The translations under genes were made by a program, and so were the position numbers. The notes under the pieces were generated by a model, which was given only the letters and a program-made list of their open reading frames with translations, was not told the DNA's origin and ran no database searches. From positions 186,001 through 250,000 of the forward strand of contig OZ251244.1 in NCBI GenBank assembly GCA_965240325.2: a DNA stretch of 64,000 nucleotides, written 5' to 3'. Origin of the DNA: Rebecca billardiae RCC1528. Taxonomy: Eukaryota > Haptophyta. Positions within the stretch are counted from its first letter, which is position 1. The number at the start of each line of letters is the position of its first letter. Positions 21,871 to 32,498 of this stretch are shown here, one piece after another.

Positions 21871-22825
21871 GTCGGCCAATCAGGCGCGCCGGCGCCGCTG
21901 CCGCCGGGCTTGTCCGTGGTGAGCACGGCGCGCACGCGCACGCCCGACGCGCCCGCGAGCTCCGAGACCACCAGGCGCATCAGCGGGCCGCCGGCGCCGA
22001 CGACGACGGCCGTGCTCGTACCCACCGCGCCGCCGCCGCCGCCGCCGCCCGCGCTCGCGGCGGCGGCCGCCGCGCCGCCCGCGCCGCCCGCGGCGGTGCC
22101 CGGCGCGCCGCCCGCGCTGTTGGCGCCCCGCACGCGCTCCTCCACCTCGCGGCGCATCTTCGCCTCCGTCTCGTCCAGCTTCGCCTTCATCGCCGCTGCG
22201 GGGTGGACGGACGCGGGGGGCGCGCGCGCGCCGGGACGCGCGCGCGGCGCGCGCGGCGGCAGAGGCGGCGGCGGGCTCCGTCGGTTGGCGCGGCGGTGCA
22301 GCTCACGCGCGGCGCGCTCCGCCAGGCACGCACGCGCGTGTGGCCGCGTGCACACGCCCTCCCCCGGCCCCACCACCCCCGCCGGCCCTCGCGGCGCGCG
22401 CGCGCACCCGCGGCCGCGTCAGCCTTGGCGCGGATAGCGTCCGCCTGCTGCTGCCGCATCGCGTCGAACTCTGCGTCCATCTCGGCCTGGAGCTTGTCGA
22501 GCTGCTGCCGCCCGCCCTGCACGACGTTGTCGAGGGTCTGCTGCTCGCGCTCCTTGATCTCCTCGTCGCCCACCTTCAGCCGCAGCGCGCGCTCAAAGTC
22601 CTTGAGCAGCTCGCCGTCCTCGGGCGAAATCGGGCCGGGGCCGCCGTCCGAATCGGAGGGCGGCGGGCGGGAGGAGAGGGCGATGGCGGCGGGACGGGCG
22701 GGGCGGGCGCGCAGTGGGGCGGCGCGCGAGCGCAGCAGCGCCGACGACGCCGGGCGCGCGAGCGCCGCGCCGTGCGCGAGGCACAGCGCGCCGAGCGCGC
22801 CGAGCAGCGCGCCGAGAGCGCGCAT
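19733..22825 (-). CDS. Atypical SDR-like NAD(P)-binding protein with signal-type presequence, probably plastid-targeted
   Basis: Six exons in frame: 22825-22408, 22195-21641, 21464-21262, 21107-20797, 20483-20335, 20010-19733; 637 residues. The N-terminus MRALGALLGALGALCLAHGAALA is a textbook signal peptide followed by an Arg/Ser/Ala-rich stretch, the bipartite layout used for complex plastids (inference). An in-frame ATG at 22888 would add 21 residues before it. A coiled-coil region follows (about 45-165). Then comes a Rossmann-type segment, TAVVVGAGGPLMRLVVSEL with VRAVLTTD, interrupted by a poly-Gly tract of about 25 residues. The segment WRKVEQAAAYGSQVRGFDYAV matches the position and style of the 'RAEDxVRxSGLDYTIVRP' helix of plant atypical SDRs. 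The C-terminal third (GVKIVFLKSGYEYSPGFDDED) is unassigned, ending KRLKKELPDQQR. Substrate unknown; a scaffold rather than enzyme role is possible because no clear YxxxK pair is seen. Confidence 0.82.
21791..21869. repeat. CCG trinucleotide tract (poly-Gly) in the SDR-like gene
   Basis: An almost pure (CCG)n run of about 26 units, read as poly-Gly on the minus strand. It sits inside the Rossmann-like region of the protein at 19733-22825, between the segment ending DWPTA and the one beginning GDGAEGAAAAFEL. A disordered loop insertion is the likely consequence. Confidence 0.95.
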
Positions 22826-23091
22826 CGCGAGGGCGGAAGGCGGCCGTCGGCGCCCGCGCGCCTTTTCCGGTTTGGCGGATGACGCCATCCGCCGGACCAC
22901 GCTGTGGACGAATCCCGCCGAGCATGATCTCAGAAGCATCCGTCGTCTGGCCTGGGCCGTCTTCATTGCTCAGCGTGCAGGCGGCGCCGGCGCGGTTGTG
23001 CAGCCGCTGCCCGGCGCGTGGCCTGGCAGTGGGCGGCAACGCGCGACAGTCTGCCGGCGGCCAATCAGCCAGTGACGTGCCGCCCCCAACG

Positions 23092-23513
23092 CTAGCTTAC
23101 TGACCGCTGGCGCCTCGCCTCCTCTGCCCACGTGCGTGACGATCGGCCGCTGGAGCAGCATTCATCAGAGCCGCCCCGTTGCAAGTTGCAACCCGTCAGC
23201 GCGTGCGCTGGAATCGGCAGGTTGAGCTCAGCGCCCGCCAATACGTCCTGCAGCGCGCGCAGCACCAGGACCAACGCCTCCTGTGACGCGGCCGGACTGG
23301 CGGCGGCCTGGGCGGCAGCGCGGCACGGCGGCGGCGGGCGGGCACCGGCGGGCGGGCGCGGGCACCGGGCCGCGGCGGCTCGGTCTCGCGCCCGTCGAGC
23401 AGCGCCAGCAGCTTGTACGCCGCGCTCAGCGGCTCGTCGTGGAACTGCAGCACGTCCCGCGAGCCCCGCTTGGAGTGGCGCGGACCACCCTTGTCCTTGA
23501 GGAGATCATCTCT
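23092..23513 (-). pseudogene. Possible gene fragment or small unrecognised gene
   Basis: The segment has the high GC of local exons, in contrast to the lower-GC DNA on its right. On the minus strand a stretch beginning near 23513 after a CTAG acceptor-like site reads DLLKDKGGPRHSKRG and continues DVLQFHDEPLSAAYKLLALL, which is unusually non-repetitive for chance sequence here. A second open piece, EALVLVLRALQDVLAGAELN, reads on to a stop at 23092. They could be joined by a short GTGCCC...CAG intron near 23290-23360, but more than one junction is possible. No upstream exon is visible before the hairpin at 23574. I do not recognise a family. It may be a 3' remnant of a gene cut by insertion of the hairpin-bearing DNA, or simply GC-rich non-coding sequence. 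Confidence 0.3.
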
Positions 23514-23573
23514 AGCGCAGGAGCGCTGGTCAGGACTCAGGAGGGTGGCCGCACAGCCTTGAACTTGGATACT

Positions 23574-23641
23574 GTGTGCGTCTCTTATTCTTAGTAAACT
23601 GTACAATACAGTTTGCAGTACTAAGAATAAGAGACGCACAC
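23574..23641. repeat. Near-perfect inverted repeat (hairpin) upstream of the GT61-like gene
   Basis: The left arm starting at 23574 and the right arm ending at 23641 share 23 perfectly complementary outer bases. A short unpaired bulge of four or five bases on the right side follows, then seven more paired bases around a tiny loop. The arms end about 130 bp before the ATG of the GT61-like gene. It is AT-richer than its surroundings and could be a small foldback element or a cruciform-forming regulatory site. Confidence 0.9.
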
Positions 23642-23769
23642 TGCTCAGGCAGGCGAGATTGACGCCAGTACTGCAGTACCGTGACGGTATGTTTTCATAC
23701 AGTATCGAGACTGTGTAAGTACCGAAGATACTGGACAGCATCACTGTACACGTACCGTCCAAGTACCGC

Positions 23770-25272
23770 ATGCTGGGGCTGTTCACGGTCGCCGGGATGC
23801 CCAGGCAGGGTCCGAGCGCGAGCCTGCTCTGGCTCTTGGCGCTCACATCGGCGCATGCGCTGCGCCTCGCGCGCAAGTGCCCTACGATGAGCGAAGCCCA
23901 GCGCGAGCGTGCCTGGTCGAGCCCAGCCGGCATGCAGCCATGGGCGCTCGCACTCCACGGCCCGATGCTCGGCGCTGTCGTGCGCGAAAGCGATTATGCA
24001 TCCATCACACCGCTTAGCGAGGTGATCAAGATCGACGGCATCGCGGACGAGTCGTGCGCGACGCGTCCACACGAGGCCGTCGACGTGCTCCGTAGAGCCG
24101 CCGGCGCCGATCGGCTCGTGGCGCTCTCGTTCCATAATTGGCACGAGCCGGACAAGTTTGGGCACGTGTTCGGCCTCGTGTACAAGGTGTACTGCATCTT
24201 CCTGCGCGCACGGGCGCTCGAGCGCGCGCGCGCCGGGGCGGTGCCAAGCCCGCGCATCCGCGTATTCATCCCGGCGGGCGAGCAGCCGGGCTCGCACGCG
24301 TATGCTGAGATCGCCAGCCTGTTCAACTCCACAGCGGTGTTTGGCGCAGTCGTCGAGCGCGCGCCGTGGGTCCCGTTCTGCTCGCGCGGCTGCTGCGTGC
24401 AGCACGGTGGCGTGCCCGCCGAGCTCCGCGCGCGTGTGCACCTCATCACAGACATAATGGCGTCCAAGAGGCCCAGCGCGCCGCCGAGCTTCCGCGAGCA
24501 CGTGGTGAAGGCGCTCGGCGTGAGCCCGTGGGCTCGGCCTGACACCATCCTCTTCGTGAGGACGGAGCACTGGAGCAACGGCCGCCGGCTGCACAACGAG
24601 TCCGCGCTGGCGCGCGCGGTCGAAAGCTGGGCGGCGGCGACGCACCCAACGTACGCGTTCGTCGCGGTTGACGTGCAGCACCTTGGCTCGTTTGCCGCCG
24701 AGTCTCGGCTGTTCGCGCGCACCGCGCTGCTGATCAGCCTGTTCGGCAGCAGCCTGCACCTCTGCCGGCTGATGGCGCCCGGCTCGCTCGTCGTCGAGAT
24801 CCACGGCGCGCTGAACAACGACATGGCTGCGCACTGGCTCTACTACACTACCTGCGCGCTCGGCTCGGGCCTGCGCCACTTCCCATTGTTTGTCGAAGGC
24901 TCGGTGCCGCGCCGGAACACGAGCACGGGCCGAAAGCTACCGTGGTCGTACGATGATCCCAGCGACCGGCTCGCCGCGCGGGTGCCCGCGGAGCAGCTTC
25001 TGCGGCTGCTCGGCCTCATCTGGCCTGCCGCGCGGAACGATTCGGCACACGTGCGCTTGCCGGCGAGCCAGTGGAGGGCAGCCATCGACGAGTATCAGTT
25101 CAAGCTGCGAGACCACCCCGACCCGCGCCACGTGCCCGGCAGCAGGGACAAATATGCCAAGCGATGGATGCTGCCCTACGACCCCACGGCCCGACAGCGG
25201 CGGCTGCCCACGCAGTATACAGTCGACCCCCGCCACTCGGGCAGGCTCCAAGATCGACAGCAGCAGGAATAA
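23770..25272 (+). CDS. GT61-like (EOGT/DUF563-type) glycosyltransferase
   Basis: Single open frame of 500 residues without introns. The ATG at 23770 is first in frame; a second at 23806 (MPRQG) is possible. An N-terminal hydrophobic stretch (SASLLWLLALTSAHALRLA, about 17-35) suggests a signal peptide or signal anchor for the ER/Golgi. The middle has CCVQHGGVPAELR and VHLITDI. The C-terminal half carries the GT61 signature region: TILFVRTEHWSNGRRLHNE, an AESRLFARTALLISLFGSSLH segment, then LMAPGSLVVEIHG. That last pair corresponds to the 'HGAxLTN...PGxxVVEI' block of plant xylosyl/arabinosyl transferases and animal EOGT. The canonical GAxL is replaced by GSSL. Acceptor and sugar cannot be predicted. 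Codon use is less extreme in GC than the neighbouring multi-exon genes. It converges with the ankyrin gene ending at 25612. Confidence 0.8.
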   Translation: MLGLFTVAGMPRQGPSASLLWLLALTSAHALRLARKCPTMSEAQRERAWSSPAGMQPWALALHGPMLGAVVRESDYASITPLSEVIKIDGIADESCATRPHEAVDVLRRAAGADRLVALSFHNWHEPDKFGHVFGLVYKVYCIFLRARALERARAGAVPSPRIRVFIPAGEQPGSHAYAEIASLFNSTAVFGAVVERAPWVPFCSRGCCVQHGGVPAELRARVHLITDIMASKRPSAPPSFREHVVKALGVSPWARPDTILFVRTEHWSNGRRLHNESALARAVESWAAATHPTYAFVAVDVQHLGSFAAESRLFARTALLISLFGSSLHLCRLMAPGSLVVEIHGALNNDMAAHWLYYTTCALGSGLRHFPLFVEGSVPRRNTSTGRKLPWSYDDPSDRLAARVPAEQLLRLLGLIWPAARNDSAHVRLPASQWRAAIDEYQFKLRDHPDPRHVPGSRDKYAKRWMLPYDPTARQRRLPTQYTVDPRHSGRLQDRQQQE

Positions 25273-25611
25273 GCCTGGACGCCGCGCGACTACATCAGAG
25301 CCTGATGGTCTTTCATCGCGGTCCGCGAACCGCGATCCCGGGGCCGTCGACGGCGGCGTGCACGCGCCCGTCAGGCGGCCAGAGGCCTGTACACGACACG
25401 CTACTGGCACATAGCAGAAGCTGCTGCTGCTAGTGCTGCTGCTGCTACTAGCTGGTCGCGGACGAGATTTCTATAATATATAGTATATATATAATTATAT
25501 ATATATATTAATAAAGCTAGCAGTATATCAGCGCATCAGCAGTAACCTTCCATCTAAACCGTGAAGGTGGGCGGGATAACCGGAGTCAACCGAAGCTGGA
25601 GCCGTCGTAGA
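25273..25611. other. Convergent intergenic with AT-rich core
   Basis: About 340 bp between two gene ends that face each other. An AT-only patch of roughly 55 bp (about 25468-25515) ends with aataaag, which could act as a polyadenylation signal for the plus-strand GT61-like gene. A run of tgctgctgct units precedes it. Confidence 0.6.
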
Positions 25612-25835
25612 CTAGTCGGACCCGCCCGCCTCCATCGGCGGCGGCGGCGGCGGCGACGGGGCGGACGCGCGACGCATATGGCGGGCACTGCTCGCGCGGC
25701 TCACCGACTCGAGCTCGTCAGCGCCACCGTCGCTCTGCCGGCGCCCGAGCGCGGCGCGCAGCCGCTGATGTGAAGAAAGCGCGGCCGCGGCGGCCGCGCG
25801 CGTCATCCCGCGGCTCGAGCCTGACCGCCGCTCCC

Positions 25836-25917
<82 letters not shown>

Positions 25918-27405
25918 CAGACCGGCGCGGGCGGGCGCGGCACCAGCACCGCCGGCACCATCGGCCGGCTCGACGCAGCCCGCGCCTCGCCCCGCGCCGC
26001 CCTTCCCGCCGCGCGCGCCCAGCCGCACGCGCGGCCGCTGCGCGCACACCCAGCGCAGCACGTGCCCGTGCCCGCCCGCGCGCGCCGCCTCCCTGCACAC
26101 CTGCTTGATCCACGGACAGCCGTGGGTGCGCGCCCACACGAGCACGGGCAGGTGGCCGCCGAACGCGGCGGCGTAGCAGGTGGACTCGCCCCACGGGCAG
26201 CCGCGGTACCGCGCCCACACGAGCACGGGCAGGTGGCCCATCGCCGCGGCGGCCGCGCACGTGCGCTGGTCCCAGGGCGCGCCCGCCTCGGCGCGCGCCC
26301 ACTGCAGTACCTCGAGGCAGCCCGCGGCGGCGGCGGCGGCGGGCGTGCGCTCATCCATCGGCACGCGGCGCGCGTGGAGCGCGCGCAGCGCCTCGAGCTG
26401 CCCGCCCAGCGCCGCCGCCTCGCACGCGCCCTCGTCGTACGGACAGCCGTTCTCCAACGCCCACACCACCACAGCCACATGCCCCGTGTGTGCCGCGCCC
26501 GCAAGCGCGGCCGGATGCCACTCGGCGCCGTGCGCGCGCGCCCAGCGCAGCGTGCGGAGGTGGCCGCCGGTGGCGGCGGCGCGCGTGGTCTCCGCGTCCC
26601 ACGGGCACGGCGCCGCGCCCTCCCCGCCGTCCCCGCCCGCCCGCAGCCACGCCAGCACCTCCACGTGCCCGCCGCGCGCCGCCCACGAGCAAGCGCTTTC
26701 AGACCACGGCACGGCCGCGGCGCGCAGCGCGCGCAGCGTGTCGAGGTGGCCGCCGCGCGCGGCGGCGGCGCAGCAGCGCGCGTCCATCTGCGCGGCGTAC
26801 ATCTCGAGCGCGAATGCGACGACCGCCGCGTGCCCGCCACGCGCCGCCGACGCGCTCGTCAGCGCGTCCCACCGCGCGCCGTTGGCAGTCGCCCAGCGCA
26901 CGACCTCCACGTGGCCGCGCGCCGCCGCCTCGCGGCAGAGCGAGAGATCCCAGGGGCAGCCCTGGAGGCGCAGCCACTTGAGGAGGGCGAGCTCGCCCAC
27001 CGCGCCCGCGGCCGTCGTCACGCTCGCGTCCCACGGCACGAGCAGCTCCTCCAGCGCGCCGAGCACGTCGCGACGCCCGTGCGCGGCCGCGACGGCACAC
27101 AGGGCGGCCGTGCGCGGCGCGCCCGCCGCCCGCACCGCCCACACTGCGCGCGGCACCGACGCGACGGCGGCGCGCAGCCGCGTGCGCAGCCGAGGCGCAC
27201 GCGTACCCACCCTGCCACCCAGCGCGCTCACCGACGACGGGTCGACGGGCGGCGCCCGCCACCGCGCGAACACCGCCGCGGCGAGCGCGCGGCCGCTGAG
27301 CGCGAGCGCGAGCGCGTCGTCCTCGTCGACGGCGGCAAGGACGAGGCGGAGCTCCTGCTCGGGGAGCGCGCCGAGCAGCTGGAACGGCTCGTCGGCGGAC
27401 GCCAT
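25612..27405 (-). CDS. F-box-like / CPWD-type ankyrin-repeat protein
   Basis: Single open frame, 597 residues from the ATG at 27405 (MASADEPFQLL). The N-terminus LPEQELRLVLAAVDEDDALALALSGRALAAAVFARW resembles an F-box-like helical module in position and pattern. Residues about 110-480 hold roughly a dozen ankyrin-like repeats of about 33 residues with the hallmark 'CPWD...C..AA..GHL.VL.WAR..G', for example QGCPWDLSLCREAAARGHVE and RGCPWGESTCYAAAFGGHLP. Such repeats are common in large families of algae, oomycetes and giant viruses; the latter often combine them with F-box modules for ubiquitin ligase recruitment. A poly-Gly tract of about 25 residues (CCG repeat, 25840-25917) separates them from a Ser/Arg-rich tail ending PPPPPPMEAGGSD. 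A role as a substrate-binding adaptor is inference only. Confidence 0.8.
25838..25918. repeat. CCG trinucleotide tract (poly-Gly) in the ankyrin gene
   Basis: A pure (CCG)n run of about 26 units, encoding poly-Gly between the ankyrin repeats and the Ser/Arg-rich tail of the protein at 25612-27405. It has the same unit and nearly the same length as the tract in the SDR-like gene. Confidence 0.95.
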
Positions 27406-28484
27406 CCGCCGCCGGACGCGTCGGGCGCGAGCCCGACCAAGACCGTGCGCACGCGCGCGCCACGCGGCCCGTCCACCCCGGGCGGGCGTGAGCCAATTTG
27501 CCGCTCGGACGCGCGCCCGTCCGCGTGGCGAGCTCGCGGAGTGATTGGGCTGTTGGCACACTTCTCGGACCGGACCGCATTATGGGTAGTACTGTATTAT
27601 GCACGGCTCCGGAGCGGGTACTCATTGCCGAGCCCGATTGGGTGTATTATATGGCTATATCTTATACAATAATCGCACCCGCGCGAATCGAATACGGTAT
27701 CGTGGCTAATGACTAAACTTATGCCCTACATCGGGCTACCGTACAATCATGCCATCAAATTACAGCCCCTTGTTTTCATCGAGATGATGATCGCCGGACG
27801 AGCAATTGGTTGATGATGACCGGATTGAGCCCGCAAGATTCCCTGGTATCGACGGCGGGCAATTTGTTTTGCACTCATCGCACAAACGATCGCAGTATGG
27901 GGGTCTGGGGGTTATTAGTCGCGGTCGTAGATGCTCTCAGATTCACACTCGAAGCATGCTCACAGGGGAATCTACTCCGCCGCACTTTGGGCGTTTGTGG
28001 TCCGACGGGGCAGAAGTGAGAGCCATCGGCTCAGGTGCAATCGCAGGCGAATCTGAAACATGTGCAGTCTGATGGGTCGTGACACTTGAGCAGTGCGCGC
28101 GCCGAGCCGACGAGACACGAGTGCGACGTACGTCACGGCCTGCCAAGTGCCACTAGACAGACCGGATTCGGGCGACGGCCCGAGCCGCCGCTCGGGCGCT
28201 GTGCCCGCCGCGTGAGAGTGGTGCAGTGACACGACCGCGGCGGCACTCGCGTCACCGTCCGCGGTTGTGGGCGGGCAGGACGGTGGCCACGCATGACGGC
28301 CGAGCGCGCATGGGCATGGACACAGCGCGCGCATCGGCCGCGCGGAATGAGGGAGGCATGGGCATGCTCCGTGGAGCCATCGCGGGCTCACGGCTGGGAA
28401 TGGGCTCGGCACTCGACAGGGGCCGCCAGCGCGGTGTGCGCGGCCGCCGGCGGCCGACGGCGGCGGCGGCGGCGCGCGCGCGCA
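27406..28484. other. Intergenic, AT-richer, no gene seen
   Basis: About 1.1 kb between the F-box-like/ankyrin start and the inositol polyphosphate kinase stop. Composition is near 50-55% GC from about 27590 to 28080. Small open frames are present but none has recognisable content. Confidence 0.6.
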
Positions 28485-29756
28485 TCAGGCGGGCTCGGTC
28501 GCGCGGTCCATGAGGAACGAGCCGAGCTCCGCCGCGGGCGCCTCGCTCAGCTTCGCCACCAGGTTGTCCAGCCCCCAGAGGAAGCCGTCCTCGCGTGAGC
28601 CAGTCCCTGGGCTCCACTCGGCCGTGCGGTGGTCGACGTCCGCGTCGGCCTCGACGACGTTGGTGAAGTCGATCCAGCGCACGTCCGCCGTCGCGAGCGC
28701 CGCCTCCTCGGAGGCGCCGTCGTACACGAAGAGCAGCGACGAGCTCACGCACTCGTGCCGCCTGAACCAGTCCGACGAGCGCAGCGCGTCGCGGAGCGCG
28801 CACAGCCGCGCGGCAAACGCGGCGCGCAGCCGTTCGCCGGTGGGCGGCGGCAGCGCGTCGAGGTACGCGCCGAGGACGCGGTCGAGCTGCGCGTCGCGCC
28901 GCACGGCGCGCGGGTTGGGCGGCAGCGCCGGCGCGTCCTCGTTCGGCTGCCGGTGCGGGCACAGGTGCACGCCGTCCACGCGGTACCCGTGTGAGTAGGA
29001 CGTCGAGTAGCAGTCACGAATGCGCATGTACCGCCGCTTGCTCACGCCGTGCGCGCGCTCGTCCGGCGTGGCCTCGCGCGGGGCGAACTCGAGGAGCTTG
29101 CGCAGCAGGTCTTGCCGCGGCTCGCCGTTGCCCGTCTCACTCTCCAGGTACGTGCGCGAGCCTGCACGCGCCGCCATCCCCGGCGCCGAGCGCTCACGCG
29201 CGCGCGTGAGCGGCGGGCGAGCGGGCGCGCGGGCGGGCGCGCGCGCGCGCGGTCGCGCGAGCAGCCGGGCCGCCGCGCAGCAGCGGCGGCGCGCACCCAT
29301 TTTCACATCCATCACGCACGGCGCGTGGCACTGCGCCGTCAGGTCCTCGATCGTCACCACCACGTCCGCCGCCTTGGCCTTCTTGGCGCCCGTCTCTGCG
29401 CGCGCGCGCTCGTCGACCGCCGCGACGGCAAACAGCTCTGGCAGGAACGGGCGGAGCCCGGGCTCGCTGGTGAGCTGTCGGTAGTTGTGCGCCTCGTTAT
29501 CGCAGGTGAGCTTCGTCAGCGCCCAGCGCCGCTGCCCGCTCACCGAGAGCAGCGTCGCGCGGAAGAGCTCCGTGTGCCCGGACGCGCACGGCGGCGACGA
29601 CTTGCGCCGCGCAGCCATGCGCCCGCCCTCGGGCACGGTGTCGGCGAGCTCGGCGGCGTCCGCTTCGGGCGACGCGTCGATGTAGCGCGTGGTGCCTGCC
29701 GGCATCCCCTGCACCGTCACGGGTCCGCCGTCCTGATTGTCCGCGGCGAGCACCAT
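28485..29756 (-). CDS. Inositol polyphosphate kinase (IPK/IP6K/IPMK family)
   Basis: Two exons in frame: 29756-29297 and 29161-28485; 378 residues. The junction restores the family signature PCVMDVKMGSRTYLESETGN (PxxxDxKxG), which binds the inositol phosphate substrate; splicing falls inside the final Gly codon. Upstream lie LTKLTCDNEAHNYRQL and GLRPFLPELF, matching the N-lobe 'E..FY..L' and 'PxF' regions. Downstream, SSLLFVYDG is the conserved SSLL block, and WIDFTNVVEAD occupies the metal-binding IDF(A) position; the usual Ala after IDF is Thr. The family phosphorylates inositol phosphates with ATP to give IP4-IP6 or pyrophosphates; which product is made here cannot be told. The start at 29756 is preferred to one at 29894, whose extra residues look like untranslated sequence. 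Length is typical of IP6K/IPMK. Confidence 0.9.
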   Translation of the reverse strand: MVLAADNQDGGPVTVQGMPAGTTRYIDASPEADAAELADTVPEGGRMAARRKSSPPCASGHTELFRATLLSVSGQRRWALTKLTCDNEAHNYRQLTSEPGLRPFLPELFAVAAVDERARAETGAKKAKAADVVVTIEDLTAQCHAPCVMDVKMGARRRCCAAARLLARPRARAPARAPARPPLTRARERSAPGMAARAGSRTYLESETGNGEPRQDLLRKLLEFAPREATPDERAHGVSKRRYMRIRDCYSTSYSHGYRVDGVHLCPHRQPNEDAPALPPNPRAVRRDAQLDRVLGAYLDALPPPTGERLRAAFAARLCALRDALRSSDWFRRHECVSSSLLFVYDGASEEAALATADVRWIDFTNVVEADADVDHRTAEWSPGTGSREDGFLWGLDNLVAKLSEAPAAELGSFLMDRATEPA

Positions 29757-31530
29757 CGCAGTGGCGCCTCGGCGCGTCGATGGACAAGGGCGGGCAGCAG
29801 GGGGGCGCCCGCGAGAATGTACTTGTGTACTCAGCGATCGGCGTGCCCGAGCGAGCGCAGGGGGCTGGGCGGCGGGCGGATCTATCATCGTCAAAGTCCG
29901 GACCCTAGCTCAGCCGTTGGGCTCAATAATGGGCAGTTGGGAGTTGATGGCCTTGATTATGAGGGCAAATAGGGCGAGCCCGTTCGGATGGAGATGAGCT
30001 GAGAGGGCCTTGAGTGCTATCTTGCATATATATGGGGGTATTCATCGAGTCCATCGCGTCTTCGTCAGCGCTGCTTATTAGATTTTCGAACCAGATGACG
30101 TCGGCCGTGGTCGGGCCAATCAACGACGGCCTCTAATTGAGCCCTGAGTACTCACACGTCGTTGAGCCCCCCGATCCCCATTCGTACCTTGAACGAACTT
30201 CGTATTAGATAGTCATCACTACGATTGGAAATCCCACGGCGGATCGATCCAAGACCTGTGCATCCCACTACGCACCCCGCTCCCGCATCTGACCGCCGTG
30301 GGCTGGGCCGCTGCGGGCGATCTCGCGGCGGGAGCGTCGTCGACTGGCATAGCCGGCAAGCTGGGCGCAAACGCGCGCAAGCTTCGGAGAATGGGATGAC
30401 GCAGGAGACGCGTGAGCACTGGCCAATCGCGCATGCTGCAGTGCGCGTCGAACGGTTACAACCTCAGGCAAATACCGCTGAACAGTGAACAACGCAGCCC
30501 CCGGGATGCGCGGGCCCCAGCTTGTGAGCCGGGTGTGATGTCGCAGCTCAGGGCGCCCACTCGTGGGGTTGGCACCTTTGCGTCCCTCGTGGCCGTTCGA
30601 GAGCCGGTTGAATCTGCTCACTGAGCCTTGCTCACAACCGACAGCCTCGGGCGCCGCAGGCCGGTTCGCGAGACGGCGACGCCCGAAGCCCAAAGGCACT
30701 CTGCCGGCGATCATCCTGCGGCCACCTTAAAGCATGGGCTAGACGCGCAGGCGCCCCCTGTATGCCAGTGCTTGCACCCCTGACGGCCGCTCCGTTCTTG
30801 CACCGCCCTTGCGCGGGATTCATGGCAGGCGGCGGGCCAGTGCGCTGTCTCAGAGTGCCTGAGCTGTGCAGTGCGTCTCTTCTTCTGAGACAACTGTATC
30901 CATGCAGTACGGAGTCGCAGGCGGGAGGGGTCTCGCCAGCGTATCGCAACCTCGTCAAACTACGGCACTGGCGTGTACGCGACCGCACGTACTCATTCGC
31001 CACCGCTGCAGGAGGCGGACGATAATCCGCGGGCGGGGTTCACAGCCAGCGGCCTTGGCCTGTGCGGAGCACTCAGCACCTGCCTTGTCCACGGGCAAGG
31101 TCCGCTTCTCGTCGATGAAAGGATGGCGCCGGCCCAGGGAGATCAAGCCGTCGGCCCGTCGCTGTCAACTGTTGCGCTGGTTGTATTCGGCGCGCGCACC
31201 GATCCACACGCGACGCCAGCTGGCCTGAGTGCCGCCTGCGGAGCTGTGAGTCTGGAGTCTGTGCGATTATTTTGCGAACCGCCGCCGGAAAACCGCAAGG
31301 GCCGTGAATCCCGTGATTCGCGGTCTTCAGCTCGGTGCGTCGTCCGCGGAACCTGCGCACCCACAACAAACCAGGGCGATGAAGGCCGCGACAACGACCT
31401 CTTGCCAAGGGCCGTATGGATACTCTTGCGCCTTGGCGCCTGGTGGAGCCCGAACGACTGCGGGAGCGCCACTCTTGATCAACTCAGCGGGGAGCCTCGG
31501 GAGCAGCGAGGGCGGGCGGCGCAGTAGGCG
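29757..31530. other. Divergent intergenic, no gene seen
   Basis: About 1.8 kb between the inositol polyphosphate kinase start (minus) and the cNMP-like gene start (plus), so it should hold two promoters. Open frames are all short and unlike known proteins. No RNA gene or repeat was recognised. Confidence 0.6.
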
Positions 31531-32456
31531 ATGCCGCTGCGCAGCCCGAGGGCGCCGCCGCGCGCGGACCTGTGGAGGCCCCCGGTGGCGGCGGCGCCGT
31601 CCTCGCCGCCTGCCGACGCGCCCCATGCCCCCGCCCACCCAGCCCCCCGGCCGGTCACGCACGCCCACCCGCCGCCCCCGCTCGGCAGCGGCGCGGCCAC
31701 GCTGCCCGCAGGCTTCAGCCTGCACGCCGTGCGCGCGGCGCACTGGCACGGGCGTGGCGGCGGCGGCGGCGCGGAGGACGCGCCCGGGCTCGGTGGCATG
31801 GACTCCCGTGCGACTCGCGCCTCAGCGTGCGGCGCCCCCGCCGTGCGCCCCGGCCTCGCCGGCGGCAGCGGCGGGTGTGACCACACGCTGCCCTCTGCGC
31901 GGCCGAGTCGGCCGGCGGGCGTGCCCGCGCCCGTCTCGGCGCCCTCGTCGCGCATCTCGCTCTCGCCGCTGGGCAGCGCGAGCCCGAGCCCGCGAGGCGC
32001 CGCCGGCGCGGCCCATGCGTCCCCGACGCCGCCGCCGCCGCTCGCCCTCGGCGCGGTGGGCGCCGAGGGACTGGAGCCGCGCGCCGCGGCCGCGGTGCCC
32101 GCCGCGTGGCAAGCGTTCGGCGGCGGCGGGAGCGGCGCGGCGCACGGCGGCAGCCCGAGGCGCTCTCCGACGTCGGGCATGGCGCTGCCCGGCGCGGTGA
32201 CCTCGGCGGACCGCGACTCCGCCGCGAACACGCGCCGAGCGCGCGCGTCGCGCACGCCGCCGCTCGGCAGGCTCGTGCGAGACGGCGGCGCGGCTGCGTC
32301 TGCGCGCGCGCCCAAGCTTGGCGCGGGCGGCGGCGGCGGTGCGGCGAGTGAGCGGGCGACGGGCGCGAGCCGCGGTGGCTGCTCGCCGCGCTCGCTCGAG
32401 GCTGCGGCGGCCGCCGCCGCGCGCGCCGTCGCTGAGGCGAGCGCGCGCCAGCAAGC

Positions 32457-32498
<42 letters not shown>

